47,474 nucleotides of DNA from NCBI GenBank assembly GCA_028288725.1, contig JAQGIC010000104.1, forward strand, positions 1 through 47,474, in the 5' to 3' direction. Origin of the DNA: Rhodospirillales bacterium. GTDB taxonomy: Bacteria; Pseudomonadota; Alphaproteobacteria; ATCC43930; CGMCC-115725. Position 1 is the stretch's first letter, and every line of letters begins with the position of its first letter. The position numbers and the translations under genes are program-made. A model generated the notes under the pieces. That model saw nothing but the letters and a program-made list of their open reading frames with translations, made no database searches and was not told where the DNA came from. Below are positions 25,828 to 36,360 of the stretch, piece after piece.

Positions 25828-26154
25828 TTGACTTTCAGTGCCTGCCGGGTTCTGTGCCTCGCCTGTTGCGGCGCGATCCTGACCCTCGCCGCCGCGACCC
25901 CGGCGCGCGCGGATTTCTTCGACGACGCGCGCAAGACGTTCACGACCGACATCCCGCACTTCTTCCAGGACGATATTCCCTGCGCCTTCGGCGGACAGCC
26001 GACCAGCCACACGAAAGCCTCGTGCAACTCGTCCAAACCGCCGGCCAGATCGACCGTCGACAAGAACCGTGGCGCTGTCCAGGAACGGCCGCAGGATCCA
26101 CCGCCGACGGCACTGTCGCCGCCGGACCCGCCGCCGGCCGCCCCGAACCAATAG
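25828..26154 (+). CDS. Small exported protein of unknown function
   Basis: 109 residues from a TTG at 25828, supported by AGGAGA seven bases upstream; an ATG at 25795 would add 11 residues with poorer context. It has a signal peptide with a Cys/Leu/Ala-rich core and a cleavage site near ARADFF. The mature part has a short conserved-looking block (FFDDARKTFTTDIPHFFQDD) with two Cys nearby, then a Pro-rich tail that is probably disordered. It follows the RND pump by 43 bases and could share its transcript. I do not recognise a family. Confidence 0.6.
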   Translation: MTFSACRVLCLACCGAILTLAAATPARADFFDDARKTFTTDIPHFFQDDIPCAFGGQPTSHTKASCNSSKPPARSTVDKNRGAVQERPQDPPPTALSPPDPPPAAPNQ

Positions 26155-26175
26155 CGGAACCGGACCGACCCGGCG

Positions 26176-27162
26176 TTACGCCCCGCGACGCAGGAGCGGC
26201 AGCTTGAGCTTGCGCAATTCCAGCATCTGCCAGGCGGCGAGACCGGGCAGGCCGATCGCCAGATCCGGCAGGCGTTTCACCAGCGACAGCGAGATCGCCG
26301 TCGTGGACGACAGGCCGAACAGGCTGCCCAGTAGGATGAACCCGCCTTCCTGAATGCCGAGCGCGCCCGGGACGGCGAAGGCGGCGGAGCGGACGGCCTG
26401 ACCCAGGCTTTCCAGCACCAGCGATTCGGCAAAGCTCGACGGCTGCCCCATGCGGTCGAGCGCCAGCCAGATCTCCAGAATGCCGGTCGACCAGCCGGCC
26501 AGATGGACCAGGCAGGCGCCGCCGATACGGCCGCGGGCGGCATAGATCTGGGCCAGGCCCGTCTGCAGATCGATCGGCCGATCCGGCACGAGGCCCGGCA
26601 GGAAGCGCTGCAGCACCCCCATCCCGCGATCGACCAGGGCGAACAGGCCCAGGCGCTGGGCCAGGAAGAACCCGCCGAGTGCCGGCACCGCGATGGCGAG
26701 GCCCCAGCCGATCTCGCGCACGACCGGCGTATCGCCGAACGCCAGCCACAGGGCGAACAGGCCCGAGACGGCGAACAGGCCCTGGGTCGCGGTCTGCAGC
26801 AGCAGATCGACCAGGATCGACGCGGCGGCCAAACCGGGCGGCACGCCGAACTGGGCCAGCAGCCGGCCGCCGACGATATCGCCGCCGACCTGGGCCGCCG
26901 GCAGCAGGCAATTGATCGCCTCGCGCACGATGCGCAGCCCGACATAGAGCAAGGCCGGCCGGCCCGCCCGATGCCCGAGCGTCAGCCCCCAGGCGGTCCC
27001 GGCAAGCGACAAGGCCAGCAGCCGGATCAGCACGATGGCCAGCAACCCCCAGCCGATCACGGCGACCCCCCGGACGATGTCGGCGAAGCCGTTCATCACC
27101 AGCACGGCCACGAAGGCGGCGATGCCGATCAGAAAGGCCAGCAGCATGGTCGAGCGGAGCAA
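26176..27162 (-). CDS. HpnL-like / flippase-like integral membrane protein (LPG-synthase TM family)
   Basis: 328 residues with about eight hydrophobic segments. The family marks of the lysylphosphatidylglycerol-synthase membrane domain and HpnL proteins are visible: INCLLPAAQVGGDIVGGRLLAQFG near residue 85, and RSAAFAVPGALGIQEGGFILLG near residue 260. HpnL proteins accompany hopanoid synthesis in many alphaproteobacteria; no other hpn gene is in the window, so a hopanoid link is only by resemblance. The start is a TTG at 27162 with GAGGTG before it. It lies downstream of the TPR kinase, separated by a terminator-like hairpin and a LysR-like fragment. Confidence 0.78.
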   Translation of the reverse strand: MLRSTMLLAFLIGIAAFVAVLVMNGFADIVRGVAVIGWGLLAIVLIRLLALSLAGTAWGLTLGHRAGRPALLYVGLRIVREAINCLLPAAQVGGDIVGGRLLAQFGVPPGLAAASILVDLLLQTATQGLFAVSGLFALWLAFGDTPVVREIGWGLAIAVPALGGFFLAQRLGLFALVDRGMGVLQRFLPGLVPDRPIDLQTGLAQIYAARGRIGGACLVHLAGWSTGILEIWLALDRMGQPSSFAESLVLESLGQAVRSAAFAVPGALGIQEGGFILLGSLFGLSSTTAISLSLVKRLPDLAIGLPGLAAWQMLELRKLKLPLLRRGA

Positions 27163-27228
27163 GCGTCACCTCACGGCACTTGGATGCGGCAGAGTCTCGT
27201 GGATTATAGGCTGGCCGCAACGCGAAAA

Positions 27229-27264
27229 TCCCCGACCCGGCATAGGAATTTTCCGGACCGGGGA
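27229..27264 (-). terminator. Rho-independent terminator candidate for the TPR kinase transcript
   Basis: TCCCCG (27229-27234) pairs with CGGGGA (27259-27264), and CCGG (27237-27240) with CCGG (27253-27256), around a symmetric 2x2 internal loop and a 12-base apical loop. Read on the minus strand, TTTTC follows the stem. It sits between the kinase and the HpnL-like gene. Confidence 0.45.
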
Positions 27265-27507
27265 CAATTGGAAGTGGTGACTTCATTTCGCCAGCCTTGG
27301 CGCGGGCGCCGTTGGCCCCGCCGCGCCTGCTGGTCGAGCCCGAGACGGTGAGGGCGATCTCGCTCGTCCGGATCGCGGGCCGCCGCTTCTCCCCGGCGGT
27401 CGCGACCTTCGTCGCGGCATGCCGGACCTATGCCTGGCCGGGCGGCACCGTCCGGGGGGCGACCGAAGCGCCTACCGCCTACCCCCGCCGCAATGTAAAT
27501 AACGCCG

Positions 27508-27530
<23 letters not shown>
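27246..27530 (+). pseudogene. Probable LysR-regulator C-terminal remnant
   Basis: This lies in the only gap over 300 bases (27163-27507). An open plus-strand frame from 27246 to the stop at 27530 encodes, around 27325-27440, LLVEPETVRAISLVRIAG followed by RRFSPAVATFVAACRTYAWPG. This resembles the last 40 residues of LysR-type proteins (VEPxxxRxIxLV, then GRxxSPAVxxFV, then W). There is no DNA-binding or effector domain upstream, because that DNA codes for the HpnL-like gene on the other strand. The tail after 27440 looks non-homologous. It overlaps the end of the TPR kinase by 23 bases. Best read as a decayed fragment; a chance frame is possible. Confidence 0.4.
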
Positions 27531-29508
<1,978 letters not shown>

Positions 29509-29579
29509 TTACACCCGTTCCCAAAAGTTGAGATTTCCGAACTGCTCGTCCTTAAGCAAGTACCTCGCGCGCAGCCGGT

Positions 29580-29607
29580 TTGACAACAACGTACCGGCCT
29601 ATAGGTT
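29580..29607 (+). promoter_or_regulatory. Sigma-70-like promoter candidate for the AcnX operon
   Basis: TTGACA (29580-29585) matches the -35 consensus exactly; TAGGTT (29602-29607) is a fair -10 at 16-base spacing. A small dyad CCGGT/ACCGG (29576-29580 and 29594-29598) overlaps it and could be an operator. Confidence 0.45.
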
Positions 29608-29689
29608 AATCTGGAGCGCTTGACGCCGCAGCGCAGCGACGATCATCGTTCGAACTCCGCACTACCCCTCCAAGGATTGCCGGCCGCCG

Positions 29690-30964
29690 ATGAAACCGTC
29701 CATGCCTCTTGAACTCTCGCCCGAGGACGAGGCCGTGCTGGCCGGGCGCGACGGACCGGCCGCGGCCATGGCGCTCAGGATAGTAGCCGACACGGCGCGC
29801 ATGCTGGGCGCCGATCGGCTGATCGACATTGCCTCCGCCCATATCGACGGCTGCCTCTATCACGGCGACAGCGGCACCCTGTTCGCCGAGCGGCTGTTGG
29901 CCGATGGCGGTCGGGTCAAGGTGCCGACCACGCTCAATGTCGGCGCGCTCGATCTGGTCCATCCGGGCCGCGAGCGCCTCGGCGCCGAACAGGCCGGCAT
30001 GGCGCGGCGGCTGATGGCGGCCTATGCGGGGCTCGGCTGCCGCGAGAGCTGGACCTGCGCGCCCTATCAGGCCGGCCATCGCCCGGCGTTGGGCCAGGAC
30101 GTCGCCTGGGGCGAATCGAACGCGGTCGTGTTCTGCAACTCGGTCCTGGGCGCCCGCACCAACCGCTATGGCGATTTCCTCGATATCTGCGCCGCCATCA
30201 CCGGCCGCGCGCCGCGCGCCGGGCTGCATCTGCCGGAGAACCGGCGCGCCACCCTGCTGGTCGATGCCGCGGGCCTGCCGCCGGCGTTGGTCGCGGAGGA
30301 TGCTTTCTATCCGGTACTGGGCGCCTGGCTCGGCGCCGCGGTCGGCGACCGGATCGCCGCGATCGACGGGTTGCCGCGCGGCCTCGCCGAGGACCGGCTG
30401 AAAGCGCTCGGCGCTGCCGCAGCCTCGACCGGGTCGGTCGGACTGTTCCATGTCGTGGGTGTCACGCCGGAGGCGCCGGACCGCGCGACCGCGTTCGGCG
30501 GCTTGGCGCCGGCCGAGATCATCGCGCTGCAACCCGCCATGCTGGAGCAGGCGCGGCGGCGGCTGTCGACCGGCACGCTGCCGCCGGACGGTAAGATCGA
30601 CGCGGTCGCGATCGGCAGTCCCCATCTGTCGGAGGCGGAGATCGATGCGCTGGTCGCCGGTCTGGCCGGACGGCACGTCGCGATCCCATTCTACGCCTGC
30701 ACCGGACGCCATGTGCTGGATCGGCTGGGCGACGGCCGCCGTGCGGCGTTGGACGCCGCCGGCGTGACGCTGATTGCCGATACCTGCATCGTGGTGACGC
30801 CGATCCTGTCGTCCGCCTCCGGCCTGCTCGTGACGAATTCCGGCAAATTCGCCCATTACACGCCGTCGACCACCGGCTGGGACGTGCTGTACGGCAGCCT
30901 CACCGATTGCATCGAGAGCGCGGTCGCCGGCCGGTTGGCACGCGACGAGGCGATCTGGCGATGA
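29690..30964 (+). CDS. Aconitase X large/catalytic subunit, cis-3-hydroxy-L-proline dehydratase-like
   Basis: 424 residues of the AcnX catalytic family (DUF521). Marks include ASAHIDGCLYHGDSGTLFAE near residue 48, VPTTLNVGALDL, WGESNAVVFCNSVLGARTNRYGD near residue 140 and LIADTCIVVTP near residue 363. The Cys in VVFCNS and ADTC are candidate Fe-S ligands. Characterised bacterial AcnX enzymes dehydrate cis-3-hydroxy-L-proline; archaeal relatives act on mevalonate 5-phosphate. The separate large and small genes overlapping by four bases (ATGA) match the two-subunit type. A second in-frame ATG lies at 29702. Confidence 0.85.
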   Translation: MKPSMPLELSPEDEAVLAGRDGPAAAMALRIVADTARMLGADRLIDIASAHIDGCLYHGDSGTLFAERLLADGGRVKVPTTLNVGALDLVHPGRERLGAEQAGMARRLMAAYAGLGCRESWTCAPYQAGHRPALGQDVAWGESNAVVFCNSVLGARTNRYGDFLDICAAITGRAPRAGLHLPENRRATLLVDAAGLPPALVAEDAFYPVLGAWLGAAVGDRIAAIDGLPRGLAEDRLKALGAAAASTGSVGLFHVVGVTPEAPDRATAFGGLAPAEIIALQPAMLEQARRRLSTGTLPPDGKIDAVAIGSPHLSEAEIDALVAGLAGRHVAIPFYACTGRHVLDRLGDGRRAALDAAGVTLIADTCIVVTPILSSASGLLVTNSGKFAHYTPSTTGWDVLYGSLTDCIESAVAGRLARDEAIWR

Positions 30965-31365
30965 GGGCCCGGATCATCCTGCCCGGCCGGGCCGCGGGCG
31001 CCGTCCTGCGACTGGAGGACCCCGTGAGCTTCTGGGGTGGTGTCGATCCTTATAGCGGCACGCTGACCGATCCGCGCTCGCCCCATTGCGGCACCCGCGT
31101 CGGCGGGCGGGTCCTGATGGTACCTGAGACGCGCGGGTCGAGTTCGTCCAGTGCCGTGATGCTGGAACTGCTGTCGGCGGGATTGGCCCCGGCCGCGATC
31201 GTCATGGGCCGGTTGGACGCGATCCTGGGCCTCGGTATCCTGGTCGCGCGCGAGATGGGCTGGCATACGATCCCGCTCCTGGTGCTGCCGCCGGCGGACC
31301 AGGCGGGCTATTGCGATGGCGAACAGGTCGCCATTGCCGAGGATGGGACGATCGGGCGGCTATGA
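30961..31365 (+). CDS. Aconitase X small (swivel) subunit
   Basis: 134 residues from the ATG that overlaps the large-subunit stop. It matches the AcnX swivel domain (DUF126): SFWGGVDPYSGTLTDPRSPHCG at about residues 23-44, GGRVLMVPETRGSSSSSAVMLEL with the Ser-rich loop used for substrate binding, and AIVMGRLDAILGLGILVAREMG. In single-chain AcnX this domain is fused to the catalytic part. It completes the dehydratase and overlaps the next gene by four bases, so three genes are translationally chained. Confidence 0.87.
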   Translation: MRARIILPGRAAGAVLRLEDPVSFWGGVDPYSGTLTDPRSPHCGTRVGGRVLMVPETRGSSSSSAVMLELLSAGLAPAAIVMGRLDAILGLGILVAREMGWHTIPLLVLPPADQAGYCDGEQVAIAEDGTIGRL

Positions 31366-32246
31366 CGGAAACGGTGACGATCGGACAGGGGCGTCTGGCG
31401 GCGCGCATCGACGCCAAGGGCGCGCAATTGACCTCGCTGACCCATGGCGGGGCGGAACGGCTATGGCAGGCCGATCCCGCCGTCTGGGGCTGGCACGCGC
31501 CCAACCTGTTCCCGATCGTCGGCGGCCTGACCGGCGACCGGCTGCTGCATCGGGGCCGGTCCTATACGCTGCCGTCGCATGGCTTTCTGCGCCATACGGC
31601 CTGTACGCTGGTCGCCAGCAGCGCCGGCGCCTGCACCTGGCGCCTGACCGACAGCGACGCGACCCGCGCCGTCTATCCGTTCCGTTTCGTGCTGGAGATC
31701 GATTATGCGATCGAGGATGAGGCACTGGTCGGGCGTTTCACGCTCGCGAACCCGGCCGACGAGCCGCTGATCGCCAGCCTGGGCATCCATCCCGCGTTCA
31801 ACTGGCCGCTCGATCCCGGACACGCGCGCGAGGATTACCGCCTGATCTTCGAGCGGGAGGAGCCGACGCCGATCCGCCGGGTCGCGGAAAAGCTGATCCG
31901 GCCCGAGCCGGAGCCGACGCCGATCCGCGGCCGGGTGCTGGCGCTCCGCGACGACCTGTTCCAGAACGATGCCGTGATCATGGACCGGCCGGCATCGCGC
32001 GCGCTGCGTTTCGGCGCGCCCGGCGGCCCGGCGATCGAGATGGAATGGCACGATTTCCCGCATCTGGGCATCTGGACCAAGCCCGGCGCGCCCTTCCTCT
32101 GCATCGAGCCGTGGCAGGGCCATGCCAGCCCGCAGGGCTTCGACGGCGAGTTCAGGGACAAGCCGGGCGTGGTCAGCCTGGACCCGGGCGCCCAGCGGCA
32201 GTGGCGCTATGCGATCCGTCCGCTCGACACCTTCGCGGACGCGTGA
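31362..32246 (+). CDS. Aldose 1-epimerase family protein (LacX-like)
   Basis: 294 residues with the galactose-mutarotase beta-sandwich pattern: LAARIDAKGAQLTSLTHGG, a catalytic-type His in LPSHGFLRHTACTL, the second His in SLGIHPAFNWPL near residue 142, and a likely catalytic Glu in CIEPWQGHA near residue 250. It is closest to the LacX-like branch, whose members interconvert anomers of sugars or sugar phosphates. Its ATG overlaps the AcnX small-subunit stop. A sugar epimerase within an AcnX operon is unexpected if the substrate is a hydroxyproline. An internal 19-base direct repeat encodes EPTPIR twice. Confidence 0.87.
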   Translation: MTETVTIGQGRLAARIDAKGAQLTSLTHGGAERLWQADPAVWGWHAPNLFPIVGGLTGDRLLHRGRSYTLPSHGFLRHTACTLVASSAGACTWRLTDSDATRAVYPFRFVLEIDYAIEDEALVGRFTLANPADEPLIASLGIHPAFNWPLDPGHAREDYRLIFEREEPTPIRRVAEKLIRPEPEPTPIRGRVLALRDDLFQNDAVIMDRPASRALRFGAPGGPAIEMEWHDFPHLGIWTKPGAPFLCIEPWQGHASPQGFDGEFRDKPGVVSLDPGAQRQWRYAIRPLDTFADA

Positions 32247-32278
32247 GAGACGAGCTTCCCCACGGAGAGGTGAGAAGA

Positions 32279-34231
32279 ATGAACAAGAAACGCACCGCCC
32301 CTTACGGCGCTTGGGACTCGCCGGTTACCACGGATGTGGTCGCCGGCAAGACGGTCGCTCTGAGTGCGCTCCAGACCGACGAGGGCGCGCTCTATTGGCT
32401 GGAAGGCCGGCCGAACGAGAATGGCCGGACCGTGCTGGTCCGGCGCGGTTCGGACGGGCGGACCGCCGATCTGACGCCGGCGCCGCTCAATGTCGCGACG
32501 CGGGTGCATGAGTATGGCGGCGGCGCCTATCTGGTCGCCGATGAGCGAGTCGTGTTCAGCGACAAGGCGACGGGTGCCGTCTGGCTGATCGACGGCGACG
32601 CCCCGGCCCGGCAGATCGCCGCAGTCGAGGGCTGCCGCTATGCCGACTTCGCCTTCGATCCGGTCCGCGGCCGAGTGCTGGCCGTGCGCGAGGACCATCG
32701 GGCGCTGCCGGGCAGGCCCGCTGCCGAGGCGCGCGCGACGATCGTGGCGCTCGACATCACCGGCCGCATGCCGCCGGCGGAAAATGCCGGTCAGGTGCTG
32801 ATCGACGGCCATGACTTCCTGGCAGCACCACGCCTGTCGCCCGACGGCAAGACGCTGGTCTGGCTCAGCTGGGATCACCCGGACATGCCATGGGACGGTA
32901 CCCGCCTGTGGCTGGCACCGATCGATCAGACCAAATCCGCGACCGTCCGGCTGGTCGCGGGTGCCATTCCGGAGGCGATCGTACAGCCGACCTGGTCGCC
33001 CGACGGGGTGCTGCATTTCGCCTCCGACCGCAGCGGCTGGTGGAACCTGTATGTCGTCCGCGACGGCGGCATCCACCCGGTCGCGCCCGTGGAGGCCGAG
33101 ATCGGCGGCCCCCAGTGGATGTTCGGCCAGCGCCATTTCGCCTTTTTGCAGGACGGCCGGATCGTGGCCGCCCTGGTCGACCGCGGCATCAAGCGCGCCG
33201 TGCTGATCGAAGCGGGCAGGATCTCCCCGCTCGAGCTCGGACCGGTCCAGGAATGCCCGGTGGCCGCCGGCGTGGGCCTCGCCTATATCGCGACGCCGAC
33301 AAAGACGCCGCCGGCGGTGACCCGCCTCGCCCAGCTGGGCGGCACGCCCGAAGCCGTCAAGGCGGCCGGGCCGCCCAGCCTCGGCGCCGAGGATGTCTCG
33401 GTCGGCGAACCCTTCACCTTTCCGACCCGCGACGGCGGCGAGGGGCATGGTTTCTGGTACCCGCCGACCAATGCCCGGATCGCGGGCCCGGCCGACGAGC
33501 AGCCGCCGCTGATCGTGATCAGCCACGGCGGCCCGACCGCGATGAGCACGAACGGCTTCTCGCTCGCGATCCAATGGTGGACCAGCCGCGGCATCGCCGT
33601 GGTCGACGTCAATTACGGCGGGTCGACCGGCTTCGGCCGCGCCTACCGCGAGCGGCTTTATGGCCGCTGGGGCCTGGTCGACGTCCAGGATTGCACCGCG
33701 GCGGCGGAATATCTGGTGCAGGAGGGGCTGGTCGATAAGGCGCGCATCGCGATCCGGGGCGGCAGCGCCGGTGGCTTCACCACGCTCGCCGCCCTCACCA
33801 GCACCAAGCTGTTCAAGGCCGGCGCCAGCCATTATGGCGTGGCCGATCTGAAGCTGCTGGCATCGGACACCCACAAGTTCGAATCGCGCTACCTGGACCG
33901 CCTGGTCGGCCCCCTGCCCCAGGCCGAAGCGCTCTATCGCGAGCGCTCGCCGATCCATCACCTGGAGCGGCTGTCCTGTCCGGTGATCTTCTTCCAGGGC
34001 ATGGACGACAAGGTCGTGCCGCCGAACCAGGCCGATGAGATGGCCCAAGCCATGGCGGCCAGAGGCCTGGCCGTCGCCCATTACACGTTCGAGGGCGAAG
34101 GCCACGGCTTCCGCCAGGGCACCACGATCCGCCGGGTGCTGGAACTTGAACTGGGCTTCTACGGCCGCATCTTCGGCTTCACCCCGCCGGGATTGACCGA
34201 GCAGGTCGAGATTAGGAATTTGGTCCCTTAA
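32279..34231 (+). CDS. S9 family peptidase (prolyl oligopeptidase / acylaminoacyl-peptidase type)
   Basis: 650 residues. An N-terminal beta-propeller (about 1-390, with WSPDG and SPDGKTLVWLSWD blades) precedes an alpha/beta-hydrolase domain. The triad reads Ser496 (GGSAGG), Asp577 (GMDDKVVP) and His609 (GEGHGF). There is no signal peptide, so it is cytoplasmic, acting on short peptides. Its ATG lies 32 bases after the epimerase stop, preceded by GGAGAGGTGAGAAGA. In an operon with a hydroxyproline-dehydratase-like enzyme it could release imino acids from peptides; that is inference. Confidence 0.9.
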   Translation: MNKKRTAPYGAWDSPVTTDVVAGKTVALSALQTDEGALYWLEGRPNENGRTVLVRRGSDGRTADLTPAPLNVATRVHEYGGGAYLVADERVVFSDKATGAVWLIDGDAPARQIAAVEGCRYADFAFDPVRGRVLAVREDHRALPGRPAAEARATIVALDITGRMPPAENAGQVLIDGHDFLAAPRLSPDGKTLVWLSWDHPDMPWDGTRLWLAPIDQTKSATVRLVAGAIPEAIVQPTWSPDGVLHFASDRSGWWNLYVVRDGGIHPVAPVEAEIGGPQWMFGQRHFAFLQDGRIVAALVDRGIKRAVLIEAGRISPLELGPVQECPVAAGVGLAYIATPTKTPPAVTRLAQLGGTPEAVKAAGPPSLGAEDVSVGEPFTFPTRDGGEGHGFWYPPTNARIAGPADEQPPLIVISHGGPTAMSTNGFSLAIQWWTSRGIAVVDVNYGGSTGFGRAYRERLYGRWGLVDVQDCTAAAEYLVQEGLVDKARIAIRGGSAGGFTTLAALTSTKLFKAGASHYGVADLKLLASDTHKFESRYLDRLVGPLPQAEALYRERSPIHHLERLSCPVIFFQGMDDKVVPPNQADEMAQAMAARGLAVAHYTFEGEGHGFRQGTTIRRVLELELGFYGRIFGFTPPGLTEQVEIRNLVP

Positions 34232-34241
34232 CCGCGGCACT

Positions 34242-34322
34242 ACCCTCACCCTCCCGCTGCGCGGGTCCCTCCCTCTCCCGCAGTTTGCGGGAGTGCTGAG
34301 CGGCAGCGAACTGGGTGAGGGT
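34242..34322. repeat. REP-like palindromic intergenic element / terminator
   Basis: ACCCTCACCC (34242-34251) and GGGTGAGGGT (34313-34322) are exact complements. Inside lie GC-rich smaller stems (CCCGC-TGC-GCGGG and CTCCCGCAGTTTGCGGGAG). It separates the converging peptidase and SDR genes and could terminate both. This composition is common in repeated intergenic palindromes of GC-rich proteobacteria. Confidence 0.6.
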
Positions 34323-34341
34323 GTCGAAGCCGGATTCGGTA

Positions 34342-35130
34342 TTACGACGACCAGTTATGGGCGAAATCGCCATAGAGGTTGAGCCCGCCGTCGACGTAGA
34401 AGGTCTGGCCGGTGACGTAGGACGCATCGTCCGAGGCCAGGAAGGCGAACAATCCCGCGACCTCTTCGGGAGTGCCCGCCCGTCCCATCGGGATATGGCG
34501 TTCGACATCGGCGCGCTTGGCCGGGTCGTCCTTCCAGGCGGCGTTGATCGGCGTGACGATGGCGCCCGGTGCCACCTCGTTCACCCGGATGCCCCGGCCG
34601 GCATATTCGAGCGCCAGCGTGCGCGTCACGTTGCCCATGGCGCCCTTGCTGGCCGAATACCCCAGGAATCCGGGCTTTGGAATCCGCTCGTGCACCGAAG
34701 AGGTGTTGATGATCGAGCCCTTGCCGCCGGTCGCGAGGAAGTGACGGAGCGCCGCGCGCGAGCACAGGAACGTGCCGGTGAGATTGACGCCCAGCACGCG
34801 CTGGAACTGGTCGAGCGTCATGCTGTCCGACGGCGCCTCGATCTGGATGCCGGCATTGTTGACCAGCACGTCGAGCCCGCCGAACTGCCGGATGATGTCG
34901 GCCATCATGCGTTCGACCGCGGCCTCGTCGCTGATGTCGGCGGCGAAACCGGCGTGGGCGCCGGCCGGGACCGGGGCCAGCAGGCCCAGCGTCTCGGCCA
35001 TCGCCGGCCCTTGCCGGACGTCATTGACCGCGACCCGGGCGCCCTCGGCCGCGAACCGCACGGCGATCGCACGGCCGATCCCCTGGGCGCCGCCCGTGAC
35101 CAGTATCCGTTTTCCCTGCAATCCGGTCAT
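34342..35130 (-). CDS. SDR family oxidoreductase, glucose 1-dehydrogenase-like
   Basis: 262 residues of the classical SDR type: TGGAQGIG cofactor motif (12-19), NNAG near residue 91, Ser in INTSSVHE, and YSASKG with the catalytic Tyr and Lys near residues 157 and 161. The C-terminal segment DDASYVTGQTFYVDGGLNLYGD is usual for sugar or polyol dehydrogenases in this family. It is a lone gene converging on the AcnX operon across the palindromic element, so a metabolic link is not established. Confidence 0.88.
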   Translation of the reverse strand: MTGLQGKRILVTGGAQGIGRAIAVRFAAEGARVAVNDVRQGPAMAETLGLLAPVPAGAHAGFAADISDEAAVERMMADIIRQFGGLDVLVNNAGIQIEAPSDSMTLDQFQRVLGVNLTGTFLCSRAALRHFLATGGKGSIINTSSVHERIPKPGFLGYSASKGAMGNVTRTLALEYAGRGIRVNEVAPGAIVTPINAAWKDDPAKRADVERHIPMGRAGTPEEVAGLFAFLASDDASYVTGQTFYVDGGLNLYGDFAHNWSS

Positions 35131-35201
35131 CCATGGCTCCCGCTGTTATCTCGTGCCCTAGTCGAACGGGCATCAGCGGATGGCGGTTCCGGGCTGCGAC
35201 C

Positions 35202-35786
35202 CTACGGCGTCGGGCCCAATTGGGCGAGCGAGGCGCCGAAGCCGGTGAGTTCGATCGGCAGCACCACTTTCTGGCCGTTGGCCAGTTGATAGCTGACCTT
35301 GATCAGCTTGCTTTTGACCAGACTGTCGCGCCCGCCGGCATCGATCGTCATGATGATGCGGCAGCCGTCGGCGAGGCAGGTCTCGACCGGCAGGGTATTG
35401 GCCTGGCCTTCGTCGATCTGGAAGCCGACGCCGGTCGGCAGATTGATGCCCAGCGGCACGGTCAGCGCCATGCGCAGCTTGGCGTCGCCCGGCAGATATC
35501 CGACCGCGACCGACAGGGCCCGCAGACTCTGATTGGTATTCTTGTCGGTGATGACGACGTTCTGGACGGCGACGCAGGTCTGCTTGCCGTCGGCGCCGGT
35601 GTCGCACGACCGACCCCACAGCGCGTTCGGCTGGTCGGTCTTGGCGGCCTCGGCCGGTGCCGCGGGCGCCTTCGTCGTCTTCGGCGCATCCTTGGCGACC
35701 GCCGTCATCCGATAGGCGCCGAAGCCGATGCCGGCGACCGCGAGCAGGCCCACGGCCAGGAACACGCGCGTTTTGCTCGAACTCAT
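35202..35786 (-). CDS. Invasion-associated locus B (IalB) family protein
   Basis: 194 residues. An N-terminal signal/anchor helix (about 7-26) is followed by an Ala/Pro-rich spacer and the IalB domain from about residue 55: WGRSCDTGADGKQTCVAVQ, then LRMALTVPLGINLPTGVGFQID, then ETCLADGCRIIM, containing two Cys pairs likely to form disulfides in the periplasm. IalB-type proteins are widespread in alphaproteobacteria; the name comes from Bartonella and does not imply invasion here. The reading frame closes at 35202, 71 bases beyond the SDR start on the same strand. Confidence 0.82.
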   Translation of the reverse strand: MSSSKTRVFLAVGLLAVAGIGFGAYRMTAVAKDAPKTTKAPAAPAEAAKTDQPNALWGRSCDTGADGKQTCVAVQNVVITDKNTNQSLRALSVAVGYLPGDAKLRMALTVPLGINLPTGVGFQIDEGQANTLPVETCLADGCRIIMTIDAGGRDSLVKSKLIKVSYQLANGQKVVLPIELTGFGASLAQLGPTP

Positions 35787-35912
35787 CTAGCCACTTTCGG
35801 TCAAGAGCGGCCCCCCAGAAGGCGGTTCGCCCGAATTTGCTCAACTCGCGGGCGACATTATCGATTCGCGACCGGTCCGACCATAGGGCTGTTGAGATGA
35901 AGAAGGCGTTTC

Positions 35913-36269
35913 TCAGCTCGCCAGGCTGACATGGATTTCGCCGGGATGGACTTCCTTATGGCCGACCTCGACCACCACGTTGCGCCGGACCGGGCCGGTC
36001 GTGGCAAACCGGACCATCGGATCGAGCGTCTTGGGCTCGAAGATGATCCGGGTGGCGCCCCCATCGATGACATCGATCCTGATCGTGCTGCCGGGCCGCT
36101 CCTGCCAGCGGATCTGGCCCAGCAGAATCTCGTCGCCGGCAGGGTCCCGCAGATGGGCGTGCACCCGGAGCACGACCGGCCGCGTCCAATCCGGCGCCAC
36201 CACCAGCCGACGCCACGCGCCCCACAGCGAATAGGGTGGCGCCTGCATTTCGAACGCGAGTTCGTCCAT
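35913..36269 (-). CDS. Hypothetical protein, 118 residues
   Basis: Start ATG 36269 is fixed by a strong GGAGGAGACG ribosome site. The product MDELAFEMQAPPYSLWGAW ... GEIHVSLAS is soluble, with alternating hydrophobic residues suggesting a beta-rich fold (VVLRVHAHLRD, STIRIDVIDG, ATRIIFEPK, RNVVVEVGHKE). There is no signal peptide or Cys. I do not recognise the family. It stands alone between the IalB-like and ModA-like genes on the same strand. Confidence 0.6.
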   Translation of the reverse strand: MDELAFEMQAPPYSLWGAWRRLVVAPDWTRPVVLRVHAHLRDPAGDEILLGQIRWQERPGSTIRIDVIDGGATRIIFEPKTLDPMVRFATTGPVRRNVVVEVGHKEVHPGEIHVSLAS

Positions 36270-36360
36270 CGTCTCCTCCGACCGATCAGGATCCCAGAGA
36301 AGGCAAACCGACGACCCGGCCAAAACGATCCAGGAGCCTGGTCCGGCGCGAATTCCTATC

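Noticed and set aside
31859-31928. 19-base direct repeat, 51 bases apart, in the epimerase gene
   Set aside because: It encodes EPTPIR twice in frame, in a linker region where this family often has similar Pro-rich repeats; no sign of a mobile or recombination element.
32207-34249. 680-codon open frame antisense to the S9 peptidase
   Set aside because: Biased composition with no recognisable domain; the peptidase triad and propeller are clear on the plus strand.
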